Shown: positions 36,821-44,709 of the stretch, piece after piece
How positions within the stretch are numbered: the stretch's first letter is position 1
Layout of the letters: the number at the start of each line of letters is the position of its first letter
NCBI GenBank assembly: GCA_018241425.1
Contig: JAFEDU010000003.1
Location: 434,001 to 498,000, forward strand
Length of the DNA stretch: 64,000 nucleotides
Source of the DNA: Pseudomonadota bacterium
GTDB taxonomy: Bacteria > Pseudomonadota > Gammaproteobacteria > Steroidobacterales > Steroidobacteraceae
Reading direction: 5' to 3'
Notes under the pieces: model-generated
Seen by the model: only the letters and a program-made list of their open reading frames with translations
Database searches by the model: none
Told to the model about the DNA's origin: nothing
Position numbers and translations under genes: made by a program

Positions 36821-37990
36821 ATGGACGAGGACGGCAGCAAGGGCACGGCGGGCGGCGCGGGCAAGTGGTATGACCTGTTCTCGCGCGGGGCCCGCGACTG
36901 GCTGCGTCACGACGAGAAGGTGCGCGAGGCGGTGCGCGCCAGGCTCCCCGAGATCATCTCTGGGGCGGACCTGGGGGGCGAGGGTGCGCGCACCGTGCGC
37001 GTGCCGGTGCGCATGCTCGAGCACTACCACTTCAAGCTGCGGCGCGCCGAGGAGAACCAGGGCGCCGGCCAGGGCAAGGCCAAGCCCGGCGACGTGCTCG
37101 CCGACCCTTCGCGCGACCAGGGCCCGGGCGAGAAGGGCTCCGGCGGCCGCGACGACGGCGGCGTGCAGCTGCTGCTCGAGTTCAAGATCGATGACATCGT
37201 CGACTGGCTGTGGGAGGAGATGCAGCTGCCGAACCTGAAGGCGCGCCAGGGGCCCTCGGACGAGAGCGACTGGGTGCGCGAGGGCTGGGACCGGCGCGGC
37301 GCCCGCTCGCGCCTCGACCGGCGCCGTTCCTTCAAGGAACTGGTCAAGCGCCGTGGCGCACCCGGCGCCACGCCCACCTTCACCGACGATGACCTGCGCT
37401 TTCGGCAGCTGGCACGGCGTCGCCAGCCGGCGGTGCACGCGGTGGTGTTCTTCCTGCTGGATGTCTCGGGCAGCATGTCCGACCGCGACCGCAAGCTCGC
37501 CAAGACGTTCTTCTTTTGGGTGGTGCAGGGACTGCGGCGCGAGTACCGCTCGCTCGAGACCGTGTTCGTTGCGCACACCACCGATGCGTGGGAGTTCAAC
37601 GAGCCGGAGTTCTTCCAGGTCTCGGGCTCCGGGGGCACGGTGGCGTCGGCCGGGTTCCTCAAGGTGCGCGAGATCATGGACGAGCGCTTCAACGCCGCGC
37701 GCAGCAACATGTACCTCTTCTACGCCTCCGACGGCGACAACGCGGTGAGCGATGCGCAGGAGGCACGCACCGCGCTTGCCGCCATCGTCGCGGACACCTG
37801 CTACACCGGCTACGTCGAGGTGGCCTCCGGCGTCTCGCGCCAGCTCGACACCGAGACCGGCAAGATCTACGCCGAGCTCAATGCCTCCGGCTGCGCCGCG
37901 GGCTCCTACGCGCTCAACGACTTCGACGACGTCTGGGGCGCCGTGCGCCACTTCTTCACCGCGCACAACCAGGAGACCTCCGGCACATGA
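36821..37990 (+). CDS. yeaH: YeaH/YhbH family (DUF444) von Willebrand A domain protein
   Basis: 389 residues. The C-terminal half has a VWA fold with the MIDAS motif DVSGSMS starting at Asp214, plus FVAHTTDAWEF and SGGTVASAGF. The N-terminal half is charged with Gly-rich segments (about 75-110, KPGDVLADPSRDQGPGEKG). DUF444 proteins are partners of PrkA kinases; the molecular role is unknown. The gene lies 36 bases after prkA and its TGA overlaps the spoVR start by four bases (ATGA), implying coupled translation. Confidence 0.93.
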   Translation: MDEDGSKGTAGGAGKWYDLFSRGARDWLRHDEKVREAVRARLPEIISGADLGGEGARTVRVPVRMLEHYHFKLRRAEENQGAGQGKAKPGDVLADPSRDQGPGEKGSGGRDDGGVQLLLEFKIDDIVDWLWEEMQLPNLKARQGPSDESDWVREGWDRRGARSRLDRRRSFKELVKRRGAPGATPTFTDDDLRFRQLARRRQPAVHAVVFFLLDVSGSMSDRDRKLAKTFFFWVVQGLRREYRSLETVFVAHTTDAWEFNEPEFFQVSGSGGTVASAGFLKVREIMDERFNAARSNMYLFYASDGDNAVSDAQEARTALAAIVADTCYTGYVEVASGVSRQLDTETGKIYAELNASGCAAGSYALNDFDDVWGAVRHFFTAHNQETSGT

Positions 37991-39348
37991 GCGAGGACTG
38001 GCGCAGCTACACGCGGCGCATCGAGGAGCTGGCCGCGCGCTCCGGGCTCAGCTTCCACCCGGTGGACTTCGAGGCCGTGCCCGACAGCTTCATGATGGAG
38101 ATCGCCGTCTACGGGCTGCCGGTGCGCATGCCGCACTGGTCCTTCGGGGTGCGCTACATCTACCAGCTGATCCAGCGCCACATGGGGCACTCGCGCCTGT
38201 TCGAGGTGGTTTTCCCGGGCAACCCCGGGCACGCCTACCTCGCCGAGAGCAACGGGCTCGCCGAGAACATCCTGGTCACTGCGCACGTGCTCGGGCACGC
38301 CGACTTCTCGCGCAACAACCTCTTGTTCCGGCGCTGCCAGGAGCAGGTGAGCGAGCGCATCGTCGAGCACGCCGCCAACCATGCGCGCCAGATCAGCCAG
38401 GCCATCGAGGCGCACGGCGCCGAGCGCGTCGAGGCCGCGCTCGATGCCGCGCTCGCCCTCGAGCAGCACATCGACGTCGACCAGGCCTTGCGCAGGCCGC
38501 GCTACCCCGAGTACGCGCAGGCCCCCAGGGCGCTCATCGACGACGACTTCCGCAAGCGCTTCGCGGCGCTCGAGCCCACCGGCGCCCCGCACGGGGCGGA
38601 AGTCCGCCGCCGCGCGCCGGTGCCGCCGCACCCGGAGCGCGACCTGCTGTGGTTCGTCGCGCACTACGCCCCCGAGATGGAGAGCTGGGAGCGCGACATC
38701 TTCCTCGCCGTGCGCGAGGAGTCCTTCTACTTCTACCCCGTGTTCGCCACCCAGATCATGAACGAGGGCTGGGCCTCCTACTGGCACGCGCGCCTCTTGC
38801 GCGAGGCCGACTTCGTGCCGCAGCAGGCCTACGTCGATGCCATCAAGTGCCACTCCGACGTGGTGCGACCGATCGCCGCCGAGGCCCAGGTGTCCTTGAG
38901 CATCAACCCGTACCACCTGGGCTTCGCCATGTGGGAGAAGGTGATCGAGGGCCAGGGGCTCGCGGCGGCGCGGCGCATCATGGAGCAGGACGACGACTTC
39001 GGCTTCGTGCGCAACCACCTGACGCGCGAGCTCGCCGACGAGCTCGGCCTGTTCCGCTACAACGCGCGCAGCGACGGGCAGGTGAAGGTGCTGGAGCAGG
39101 ACCTGTCGCAGCTGCACGAGGCGATCCTCGCCCCGAAGTACAACTTCGGCGCGCCGGTGGTGTGCGCCCACAAGGTGCGCAACGACGGCACGCTCGAGCT
39201 GGCGCACGACAGCACCGTCGACGGCCGCGGTCTTGACCTTGAGCGCAGCCGCAAGGTGCTCGACTACCTGCACCGCGTATGGCGGCGCCCGGTGGTGCTC
39301 ACGACCGTGAACCAGGCGGGCTCCGCGCTGGAGATCACCGCTCCTTAG
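37987..39348 (+). CDS. SpoVR family protein (YcgB-like)
   Basis: 453 residues matching the SpoVR/YcgB family along the whole length: PHWSFGVRYIYQLIQRHMGHSR, EVVFPGNPGHAYLAESNG, NEGWASYWHARLL and LGFAMWEKVIEGQG are typical. In Bacillus SpoVR affects spore cortex; in Gram-negatives, which do not sporulate, it accompanies PrkA and YeaH as a stress protein of unknown activity. The ATG at 37987 overlaps the yeaH stop. The last 14 bases overlap the end of a convergent small gene. Confidence 0.93.
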   Translation: MSEDWRSYTRRIEELAARSGLSFHPVDFEAVPDSFMMEIAVYGLPVRMPHWSFGVRYIYQLIQRHMGHSRLFEVVFPGNPGHAYLAESNGLAENILVTAHVLGHADFSRNNLLFRRCQEQVSERIVEHAANHARQISQAIEAHGAERVEAALDAALALEQHIDVDQALRRPRYPEYAQAPRALIDDDFRKRFAALEPTGAPHGAEVRRRAPVPPHPERDLLWFVAHYAPEMESWERDIFLAVREESFYFYPVFATQIMNEGWASYWHARLLREADFVPQQAYVDAIKCHSDVVRPIAAEAQVSLSINPYHLGFAMWEKVIEGQGLAAARRIMEQDDDFGFVRNHLTRELADELGLFRYNARSDGQVKVLEQDLSQLHEAILAPKYNFGAPVVCAHKVRNDGTLELAHDSTVDGRGLDLERSRKVLDYLHRVWRRPVVLTTVNQAGSALEITAP

Positions 39349-39526
39349 GCTTGGCCGGTGGTGGCGGCGGCGCCTGCGGCTCGGTCCCCCAGTCCTCTTC
39401 CTCGCCCGAGGTCACGATCGAGACGGGGTCGCTCGCCGGTGAGCTGTCCGCCAGGGCCTCGTCCAGCTGGTCCTGCACCTTCTTGCGCTTGGCGCGCTCG
39501 CGCGCCGCATCTGCCGCATCGCCCAT
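39335..39526 (-). CDS. Small acidic protein with SPASDP motif (63 aa)
   Basis: A GAGGAG ribosome binding site sits nine bases before the ATG at 39526. The peptide has a basic helix (ARERAKRKKVQDQLDEALAD), then SSPASDPVSIV, an acidic GEEEDWGTE patch and a Pro/Lys tail. The LDEALADS(F/S)PASDP block recurs in small proteins of unknown function across Proteobacteria. It overlaps the end of spoVR by 14 bases in convergent orientation. An upstream in-frame start at 39658 would run into the EF-G leader and is unlikely. Confidence 0.65.
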   Translation of the reverse strand: MGDAADAARERAKRKKVQDQLDEALADSSPASDPVSIVTSGEEEDWGTEPQAPPPPPAKPKER

Positions 39527-39598
39527 GGGTTGCAGCTCCTCGCCGTGATCGCCTAGCCCGCAAGGACGCCTTCGGAGTAGGCTGTGGTGAAACACAAA

Positions 39599-39640
39599 GA
39601 CGGCGCGAACCTTGTAAGGAAGTGCCGCGCCGCCGCCGTC
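39599..39640 (+). other. Nested stem-loop in the leader of the EF-G paralogue gene
   Basis: GGCGCG (39602-39607) pairs with CGCGCC (39626-39631); inside the loop CCTTGTAAGG forms a second small hairpin. An alternative outer pairing GACGGC (39599-39604) with GCCGTC (39635-39640) is also possible. The structure ends 16 bases before the ATG at 39657, close to the presumed GAGGGAG ribosome binding site, so it could affect initiation. Confidence 0.35.
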
Positions 39641-39656
39641 TGAGGGAGCATACGCC

Positions 39657-41705
39657 ATGGGCTACCCGACTTCAGGCATCCGCAACCTCGCCTTCATAGG
39701 TCCCGCCGGCGTCGGCAAGACCTCGCTGACCGAGACGCTCCTGCTCGAGGCACGCGCCATCCGCACGCGCGGCTCGCTGGCCCGCGGCACCACCGTCTCC
39801 GACCACGACCCGCAGGAGAAGCGCCTGCAGCACTCGCTCGAGACCACGGTGTGCAGCTTCGACACCCACCACGTGCACGTGAACGTCATCGACACGCCCG
39901 GCTACGCGGACCTTTTGGGCAAGACGCTCGCGGTGCTGGAGGCGGTGGAGACCGCCGCGATCGTGGTGAGCGCGGTGACCGGCGTCGATGCGCTCACGCG
40001 GCGCCTGCTCGAGTTTGCGCGCGAGCGCGAGCTGTGCCGCCTCATCATCGTCAACAAGATCGACAGCCGCGAGGCGCGCAGCGCCGAGGTGCTGGCGCAG
40101 CTGCGCGAGGTCATAGGCCCGCAGTGCCTGCCGCTCAACCTGCCCGCCGGCGGCGGCGATGCGGTGCTCGACTGCTTCTTCCAGCCCGCGGGGCGCGCCA
40201 CCGACTTCTCCTCCGTATCCGCCGCCCATACGCAGATCGTCGACCAGGTGGTCGAGCTCGACGATGCGCTCATGCGTCTGTACCTGGAGCAGGGCGAGGA
40301 ACTCTCCCCGGAGCAGCTACATGACCCTTTTGAGCGGGCCCTGCGCGAGGGCCACCTGGTTCCGGTGTGTTTCGTGTCGGCCGAGGGCGGTGCGGGGGTC
40401 GCCGAGCTCCTGCAGGTGATCGAGCGCCTCGCGCCCAACCCGGCGGAGGGCAATCCGCCGCCGTTCATCAAGGGCGAGGGCGCCGCGGCCGTGCGTGTGC
40501 CGGTGAGCCCGGACCCGCAGCGCCACGTGGTCGCGCACGTGTTCAAGGTGGCCGTCGACCCGTACGTCGGCAAGGTCGGCGTGGTGCGCGTGCACCAGGG
40601 GACGTTGCGCCCGGGGATCCCGCTGTACGTCGGCGATGCGCGCAAGCCCATCCGGGTGGCGCACCTGTACCGCCTCATGGGCAAGGACATGAGGGAAGTC
40701 GCGCTCGCCATCCCGGGGGACCTGTGCGCGCTCACCAAGATCGAGGAGCTGCACCTGGATGCGGTGCTGCACGACTCGCACGACGAGGACCACCACCACC
40801 TGAAGCCGGTGCGCTTCCCGCCGCCGATGCTCGGCATCGCCATCGCCCCGGAGCGCCGCGGCGACGAGCAGCGCCTGGCCGATGCGCTCCACAAGCTCAC
40901 CGCCGAGGACCCGTGCGTGCGCCTGGAGCACCACGCGGCGCTCAACGAGACCGTGCTCTACGGCATGGGAGAGTTCCACCTGCGCGTGCTGCTCGAGCGC
41001 ATGCAGGAGCGCTTCGGGGTGAGCGTGAAGACCCACCCGCCCAGCATCCCCTACCGCGAGACCATCACGCGCGCGGCCGAGGGGCACTGCCGGCACAGGA
41101 AGCAGACCGGCGGGGCCGGACAGTTCGGCGAGGTGCACCTGCGCATCGAGGCGCTCGACCGCGGCGCGGGCTTCGAGTTCGTGGACGAGGTGGTCGGCGG
41201 CGCCATCCCCGGGCAGTTCATCCCGGCGGTGGAGAAGGGCGTGCGCCAGGTGCTCGGCGAGGGCTCGCTCGCGGGCTTCCCGCTCCAGGACGTGCGCGTC
41301 ACCGTCTACGACGGCAAGCACCACGCGGTGGATTCCAAGGAGGTGGCGTTCGTGAGCGCTGGCCGCAAGGCGTTCCTGGATGCCTTGAAGAAGGCGACGC
41401 CGATCGTGCTCGAGCCGGTGATGCGCCTTGAGATCACCGCTCCGGCGAGCGCCATCGGCGACATCACCGGGGACCTCGCCACCAAGCGTGCGCGCATCAA
41501 CGGCAACAGCGCGCTCCCCGGGCAGCGCACCACCCTCACCGCCTACGTGCCGCTCGCGGAGGTCAACGAGTACCAGTCACGCCTGAAGGCGCTCACCGGC
41601 GGGCAGGGCGCCTACACCATGGAGCTCAGCCACTACGACCCGGTGCCGGCGCGCCGCCAGCAGGAACTCGCGCAGGCCTTCCGGCCGCGCGCCGAGGAGG
41701 ACTGA
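39657..41705 (+). CDS. EF-G-like translational GTPase paralogue
   Basis: 682 residues with all EF-G domains: P-loop GPAGVGKTS (15-23), NKID at 133-136, an EF-Tu-like domain 2 and the C-terminal domains III-V (GVSVKTHPPSIPYRETI, QTGGAGQFGEVHLRIE, PVMRLEITAP). The switch I region is RGTTVSDHDPQEKRLQHS rather than the RGITI form, and the G3 motif is DTPGYAD: the His that supports GTP hydrolysis in EF-G and EF-Tu is Tyr82. This marks it as the EF-G-like (FusA2-type) family, not the housekeeping EF-G. A mycobacterial EF-G2 was reported to bind nucleotide without ribosome-dependent GTPase; whether this one behaves alike is unknown. Structured leader upstream. Confidence 0.92.
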   Translation: MGYPTSGIRNLAFIGPAGVGKTSLTETLLLEARAIRTRGSLARGTTVSDHDPQEKRLQHSLETTVCSFDTHHVHVNVIDTPGYADLLGKTLAVLEAVETAAIVVSAVTGVDALTRRLLEFARERELCRLIIVNKIDSREARSAEVLAQLREVIGPQCLPLNLPAGGGDAVLDCFFQPAGRATDFSSVSAAHTQIVDQVVELDDALMRLYLEQGEELSPEQLHDPFERALREGHLVPVCFVSAEGGAGVAELLQVIERLAPNPAEGNPPPFIKGEGAAAVRVPVSPDPQRHVVAHVFKVAVDPYVGKVGVVRVHQGTLRPGIPLYVGDARKPIRVAHLYRLMGKDMREVALAIPGDLCALTKIEELHLDAVLHDSHDEDHHHLKPVRFPPPMLGIAIAPERRGDEQRLADALHKLTAEDPCVRLEHHAALNETVLYGMGEFHLRVLLERMQERFGVSVKTHPPSIPYRETITRAAEGHCRHRKQTGGAGQFGEVHLRIEALDRGAGFEFVDEVVGGAIPGQFIPAVEKGVRQVLGEGSLAGFPLQDVRVTVYDGKHHAVDSKEVAFVSAGRKAFLDALKKATPIVLEPVMRLEITAPASAIGDITGDLATKRARINGNSALPGQRTTLTAYVPLAEVNEYQSRLKALTGGQGAYTMELSHYDPVPARRQQELAQAFRPRAEED

Positions 41706-41832
41706 GGCGCGCGTTGCAGTTTTGCGCGCGCGCGGGCTGTCATAACACCCGCGCCCTTTATCGCCGCACCCCGAGCAGGCCACACTTTCGCCCATGCGCC
41801 TGACGCTCGTGGCGCGCGAGGAGTGCCCGATC

Positions 41833-42090
41833 ATGGTTGGTGTGCGCAAGACCCTTACGATGGCCGTCGTGGCGCTGCTCGGCGCGCTCTCGCTGGCGGC
41901 GCATCCGGCCGCCTGCCCCACGAGTGCCGGCATGAAGGATGCGAGCCAGGCGACCAAGCCGAGCTCCTTCCAGCCGCGCCCGAGGCCCCCGAACAATGCC
42001 TATGGCGCGCCGATCAGCGGCCCGATCCTCAGCCGCCACGTGAAGACCCGGAAGCCCGCCCCGAAGCTGCGCAGCACCCCGCTGGCCTAG
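41833..42090 (+). CDS. Small exported basic protein (85 aa)
   Basis: The ATG at 41833 follows GAGGAG by nine bases. A signal peptide (about residues 1-27, with AVVALLGALSLAAHPAA) is followed by a short mature part rich in Pro, Lys, Arg and Ser (FQPRPRPPNN, RHVKTRKPAPKLR), probably disordered. An in-frame ATG at 41794 lacks such a ribosome binding site. No family recognised. It converges on the DUF192 gene 14 bases away. Confidence 0.6.
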   Translation: MVGVRKTLTMAVVALLGALSLAAHPAACPTSAGMKDASQATKPSSFQPRPRPPNNAYGAPISGPILSRHVKTRKPAPKLRSTPLA

Positions 42091-42104
42091 CGCGGCCTGC
42101 CGGC

Positions 42105-42590
42105 TCAGCCGCCGGGCTTGGCCCAGCTTACCGCGTCGCCGACCTTGAAGCCGAGCTTGGCGGCGAGTCCCCCCTTGAGCTCGACCACCGCGGCCACCGG
42201 GCTCCCGGAGCTGATGGTGTCCAGCGAGAGCGGGTGGGCGCGCTCGACGATGCGCGTGACCTTGCCCTTGCCGTCGACGAACAGCATGTCGAGCTCGATG
42301 TAGGTGTTCTTCATCCACATGTTCTCGACGCGCGGCGGCGTGAGCGGGAACACCATGCCCTGGCTCTCGGGCAGGTCGCGCACGAACATCAGCCCCTGCT
42401 GCGAGCGCTGCTCGGTGTCGGCGACCCACACGTGGAAGTGCTGCGCTGCGCCCTGCGCCGGGCGCACCGTGAGCTCGGTGCGCGGGAAGCTCGACAGGTC
42501 GAGCGGCGCCGCCTCCTGGGCGGGGATCCGCGGGGCGAGCGTAAGCGCTGCCAGGACGAAGAGGGCGGCAAGCCAGGGACGGGTCGTCAT
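42105..42590 (-). CDS. Exported DUF192 family protein
   Basis: 161 residues: a signal peptide (about 1-25) and one DUF192 domain with DTEQRSQQGLMFVRDLPESQGMVF, MWMKNTYIELDMLFVD and VVELKGGLAAKLGFKVGD in the usual order. The family folds as a small beta barrel; function is unknown. The gene follows the 195-residue exported protein gene by 12 bases on the same strand, so the two probably form one operon. Confidence 0.9.
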   Translation of the reverse strand: MTTRPWLAALFVLAALTLAPRIPAQEAAPLDLSSFPRTELTVRPAQGAAQHFHVWVADTEQRSQQGLMFVRDLPESQGMVFPLTPPRVENMWMKNTYIELDMLFVDGKGKVTRIVERAHPLSLDTISSGSPVAAVVELKGGLAAKLGFKVGDAVSWAKPGG

Positions 42591-42602
42591 CGGGGACTCT
42601 CG

Positions 42603-43190
42603 CTATTGCTTGAGCGGGGTGGGGTCCGCGTCGGGATCGGCGAACACCGCGGTGCCGGCAAAATCGAAGCTGCTGACCAGGATCCGGGCATCGCTCGTGA
42701 GGTTGCTGGCCGGCTCGGTGCAGAACCCGCGCGCGATGACGCGCCAGGTGCGCACCGGCCCGCCGAGCGCGCCGATGCGCTCCTGGCGCAGCTCGTCGAC
42801 GGTGCAGTGATCCTCGCCGCGGGTGGAGAACAGCTTCTCCTCGCCCTCGAAGATCACGGTGAGGTTGGTGGGCACCGCGCGGCCACCCAGGCCCTCGCGC
42901 GCGTGCTCGAGCCCGAACACGAGCCGCAGGCGCCGCCCGTCGGCGTGCTTCGGCCCCGCGAACGCCACGCGCAGCCCGCTGCCATCCGGGCGCGGGCCGC
43001 CGTCGCAGGCGAGGTCGCTGTTCTGCCAGTTCACGTCGAGGTTCATCGCGCCGCGGATGCGGGCGCGCAGGTAGCCATTGCCGCCGGCCAGGCAGCCGCG
43101 CCCGGCGGCGGCCGCGGGCGGTGCGGCCGTGCCGGGGGTGAGGGCGGCCAGGGCGAGCGCGGTGCAGCTTGCGAGAACGAGGAAGCGCAT
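42603..43190 (-). CDS. Exported protein of unknown function (195 aa)
   Basis: A signal peptide (about residues 1-22, ending TAA) leads into an Ala-rich spacer and a beta-rich domain with four cysteines (GRGCLAGG, LACDGG, DHCTVDE, RGFCTEP), enough for two disulfides in the periplasm. LRVAFAGPK, RLRLVFGLEHA and LTVIFEGEEKLFSTRG look like successive strands. I do not recognise the family. It is the first gene of a two-gene operon with the DUF192 protein. Confidence 0.7.
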   Translation of the reverse strand: MRFLVLASCTALALAALTPGTAAPPAAAAGRGCLAGGNGYLRARIRGAMNLDVNWQNSDLACDGGPRPDGSGLRVAFAGPKHADGRRLRLVFGLEHAREGLGGRAVPTNLTVIFEGEEKLFSTRGEDHCTVDELRQERIGALGGPVRTWRVIARGFCTEPASNLTSDARILVSSFDFAGTAVFADPDADPTPLKQ

Positions 43191-43232
43191 GAGGTGCGCG
43201 AAGTCTACCGCGCCGGGTGCCCTGCCGGCCCC

Positions 43233-44159
43233 TCAGGCGCCCGGCTCGACCAGCAGGGCCTTGGCGAGGCGCGCATGCAGGCGCACCAGGCCGCGGGCGA
43301 GGTGCATGAGCGCAGTCAGGATGATGACGCCCAGCACCCCGAGCAGCAGGGCCGTGAACCAGGAGTGATCGGAGATCGGCAGGCCACCGATGCGCAGGTG
43401 GTCGCTCACGATGTCCAGGCGGGTGAGGCCCAGGGCCTCGCCCAGGAGCGCCAGCGGCACGCCGACGAAGCTCGCCCCGACGCTGAGTCCGGTGATCGCG
43501 AGCGTGAAGTACACGATGCCGAGCGGCAGCATCAGCACGAGGTACCCGAGCGTCGTCCAGGTGCGCGGGTCCTTCAGCATGTTGCCGATGCGCGCGAGCC
43601 AGCCCGCGGGTGGTCCGGGGTGCACCGGGCGGCGCGGCATGCGCTCCCCGGTGATGGCTTCCAGCAGGCGCCCCTCGCCCAGGGCGATCACGCGGGAGAT
43701 GCCGATGAAGGCGAGGAAGAAGGGCACGCCGATGACCAGCACCGCAAGTCCCAGCGAGAGCGAGGTGCCGGTGACGACCACGACGAAGTAGAGGATGCCG
43801 GTGGCGAGCGCCAGCAGCATATAAAGGAGCGACAGGTAGGCGCGCGGATCCAGGAACACCCCGAAGAAGCGCGTGAGCCCCGAGGGGCTGCTGGCGGCCT
43901 TCGGCGGCGGGGTCTTGAGGGCCGCCTTCACCTTGACCTCGGTGTCCCGGTAGGCCGCCGCCACTTCCTCGGGCGCGCCGTAGGTACTGGCTATCAGTTC
44001 CAGCACGTCGGCCTCGGACTTGCCCGGGTTCGCGGCCACTTCCGCGCGCAGGTATTCCTCCGCGTCGTAGAGGGCGTCCTGGATCAGGGCCGGGTCCTGG
44101 CCTTCCAGCGCCGCGCGCAGCTGCTTCAGGTAGTCGTCGATGGAGCGGGGAGCGTTCAT
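43233..44159 (-). CDS. Sensor-domain membrane protein regulated with PadR
   Basis: 308 residues. The first 60 (DDYLKQLRAALEGQDPALIQDALYDAEEYLRAEV) resemble the helical N terminus of DUF1700-type proteins found next to PadR regulators. Then come two homologous halves, each with a pair of membrane segments (about 105-150 and 195-240: LLYMLLALATGILYFVVVVTG and LGYLVLMLPLGIVYFTLAITG), the putative sensor domain, and a last helix near 275-295. The ATG at 44159 overlaps the padR stop by four bases, so it is translationally coupled. Likely role: envelope stress sensing or the target that the PadR repressor controls. Confidence 0.8.
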   Translation of the reverse strand: MNAPRSIDDYLKQLRAALEGQDPALIQDALYDAEEYLRAEVAANPGKSEADVLELIASTYGAPEEVAAAYRDTEVKVKAALKTPPPKAASSPSGLTRFFGVFLDPRAYLSLLYMLLALATGILYFVVVVTGTSLSLGLAVLVIGVPFFLAFIGISRVIALGEGRLLEAITGERMPRRPVHPGPPAGWLARIGNMLKDPRTWTTLGYLVLMLPLGIVYFTLAITGLSVGASFVGVPLALLGEALGLTRLDIVSDHLRIGGLPISDHSWFTALLLGVLGVIILTALMHLARGLVRLHARLAKALLVEPGA

Positions 44160-44515
44160 GGGTGCGGTCCTTCCAGGAAGCGGTCGACGAAGCCGCGCGT
44201 CTGGCGCCAGATGTCGCCCCACTGGGCGAGCATCGCGCGTCCTTCGTCGGTGATGCGGTAGTAGCGTCGCGGCGGCCCGGCATAGGAGGGCACCACGCGG
44301 CTGGTGAGCAGGCCCTGCGATGCCAGCGCGCGCAGCACCGGGTAGATCGTGCCTTCCTTGAAGAGCGCCTCGCCCTCGTTGGCGCGCTGCAGGCGCTTGG
44401 CAATCTCGTAGCCGTAGAGGTCCTCGGTCGTCCGGTCGAGCACCGCCAGGAGCACGAGCGCCACCAGACCTGCGTTGAGGTCCTTCTGGAACTTGCGTGC
44501 CTGGCTATCGTCCAT
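44156..44515 (-). CDS. PadR family transcriptional regulator
   Basis: 119 residues with the PadR winged helix: VLLAVLDRTTEDLYGYEIAKRLQR, FKEGTIYPVLRALASQGLL and RRYYRITDEGRAML, then a short C-terminal dimerisation helix. PadR proteins usually repress their own operon. A sigma-70 promoter and a palindrome lie immediately upstream. The predicted transcription start falls only two or three bases before the ATG at 44515, and no ribosome binding site is visible, so the mRNA may be leaderless. Confidence 0.92.
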   Translation of the reverse strand: MDDSQARKFQKDLNAGLVALVLLAVLDRTTEDLYGYEIAKRLQRANEGEALFKEGTIYPVLRALASQGLLTSRVVPSYAGPPRRYYRITDEGRAMLAQWGDIWRQTRGFVDRFLEGPHP

Positions 44516-44520
44516 AGGCT

Positions 44521-44533
44521 AGTACTATGTACT
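44521..44533. promoter_or_regulatory. Probable PadR operator palindrome
   Basis: AGTAC-TAT-GTACT is a perfect palindrome with five-base arms. It covers the -10 element of the padR promoter and sits five bases before the start codon, the right place for autorepression. A second inverted repeat, AATACT (44538-44543) with AGTATT (44555-44560), flanks the -35 element and may be a second half-site pair. Binding by this PadR is inferred from position. Confidence 0.55.
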
Positions 44534-44552
44534 TACTAATACTGGCTGTCAA
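44524..44552 (-). promoter_or_regulatory. Sigma-70 promoter of the padR operon
   Basis: Read on the minus strand, a perfect -35 TTGACA (44547-44552) and a -10 CATAGT (44524-44529, four of six consensus bases) are separated by exactly 17 bases. Transcription should begin near 44517, two or three bases before the ATG. This is the clearest promoter in the window. Confidence 0.65.
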
Positions 44553-44709
44553 ATAGTATTGCGGAAGCCGTTAAAGCCCCGGAATGGGGGTTACGAGCCC
44601 CTGGGCCGTCTCATGGGGGTTCGGGCAGACGAAAAAACCTCATTCCGGGCGTCCGGGAGGAGGCTGATAGACTCGACCCGCCCCCTGCGATTGAAGCCGA
44701 AAGCCCCTG

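Noticed and set aside
34751..37966. A 1071-codon open frame on the minus strand across prkA and yeaH
   Set aside because: It is a shadow of the plus-strand genes caused by high GC content; its translation is His/Arg/Val-rich with no motifs.
41706..41735. GC-rich inverted repeat after the EF-G paralogue as a terminator
   Set aside because: Alternating GC repeats pair in many registers, and no T tract follows.
44620..44650. Run of six T on the minus strand near CCGG repeats as a terminator
   Set aside because: Stem is only four bases and no minus-strand gene ends there.
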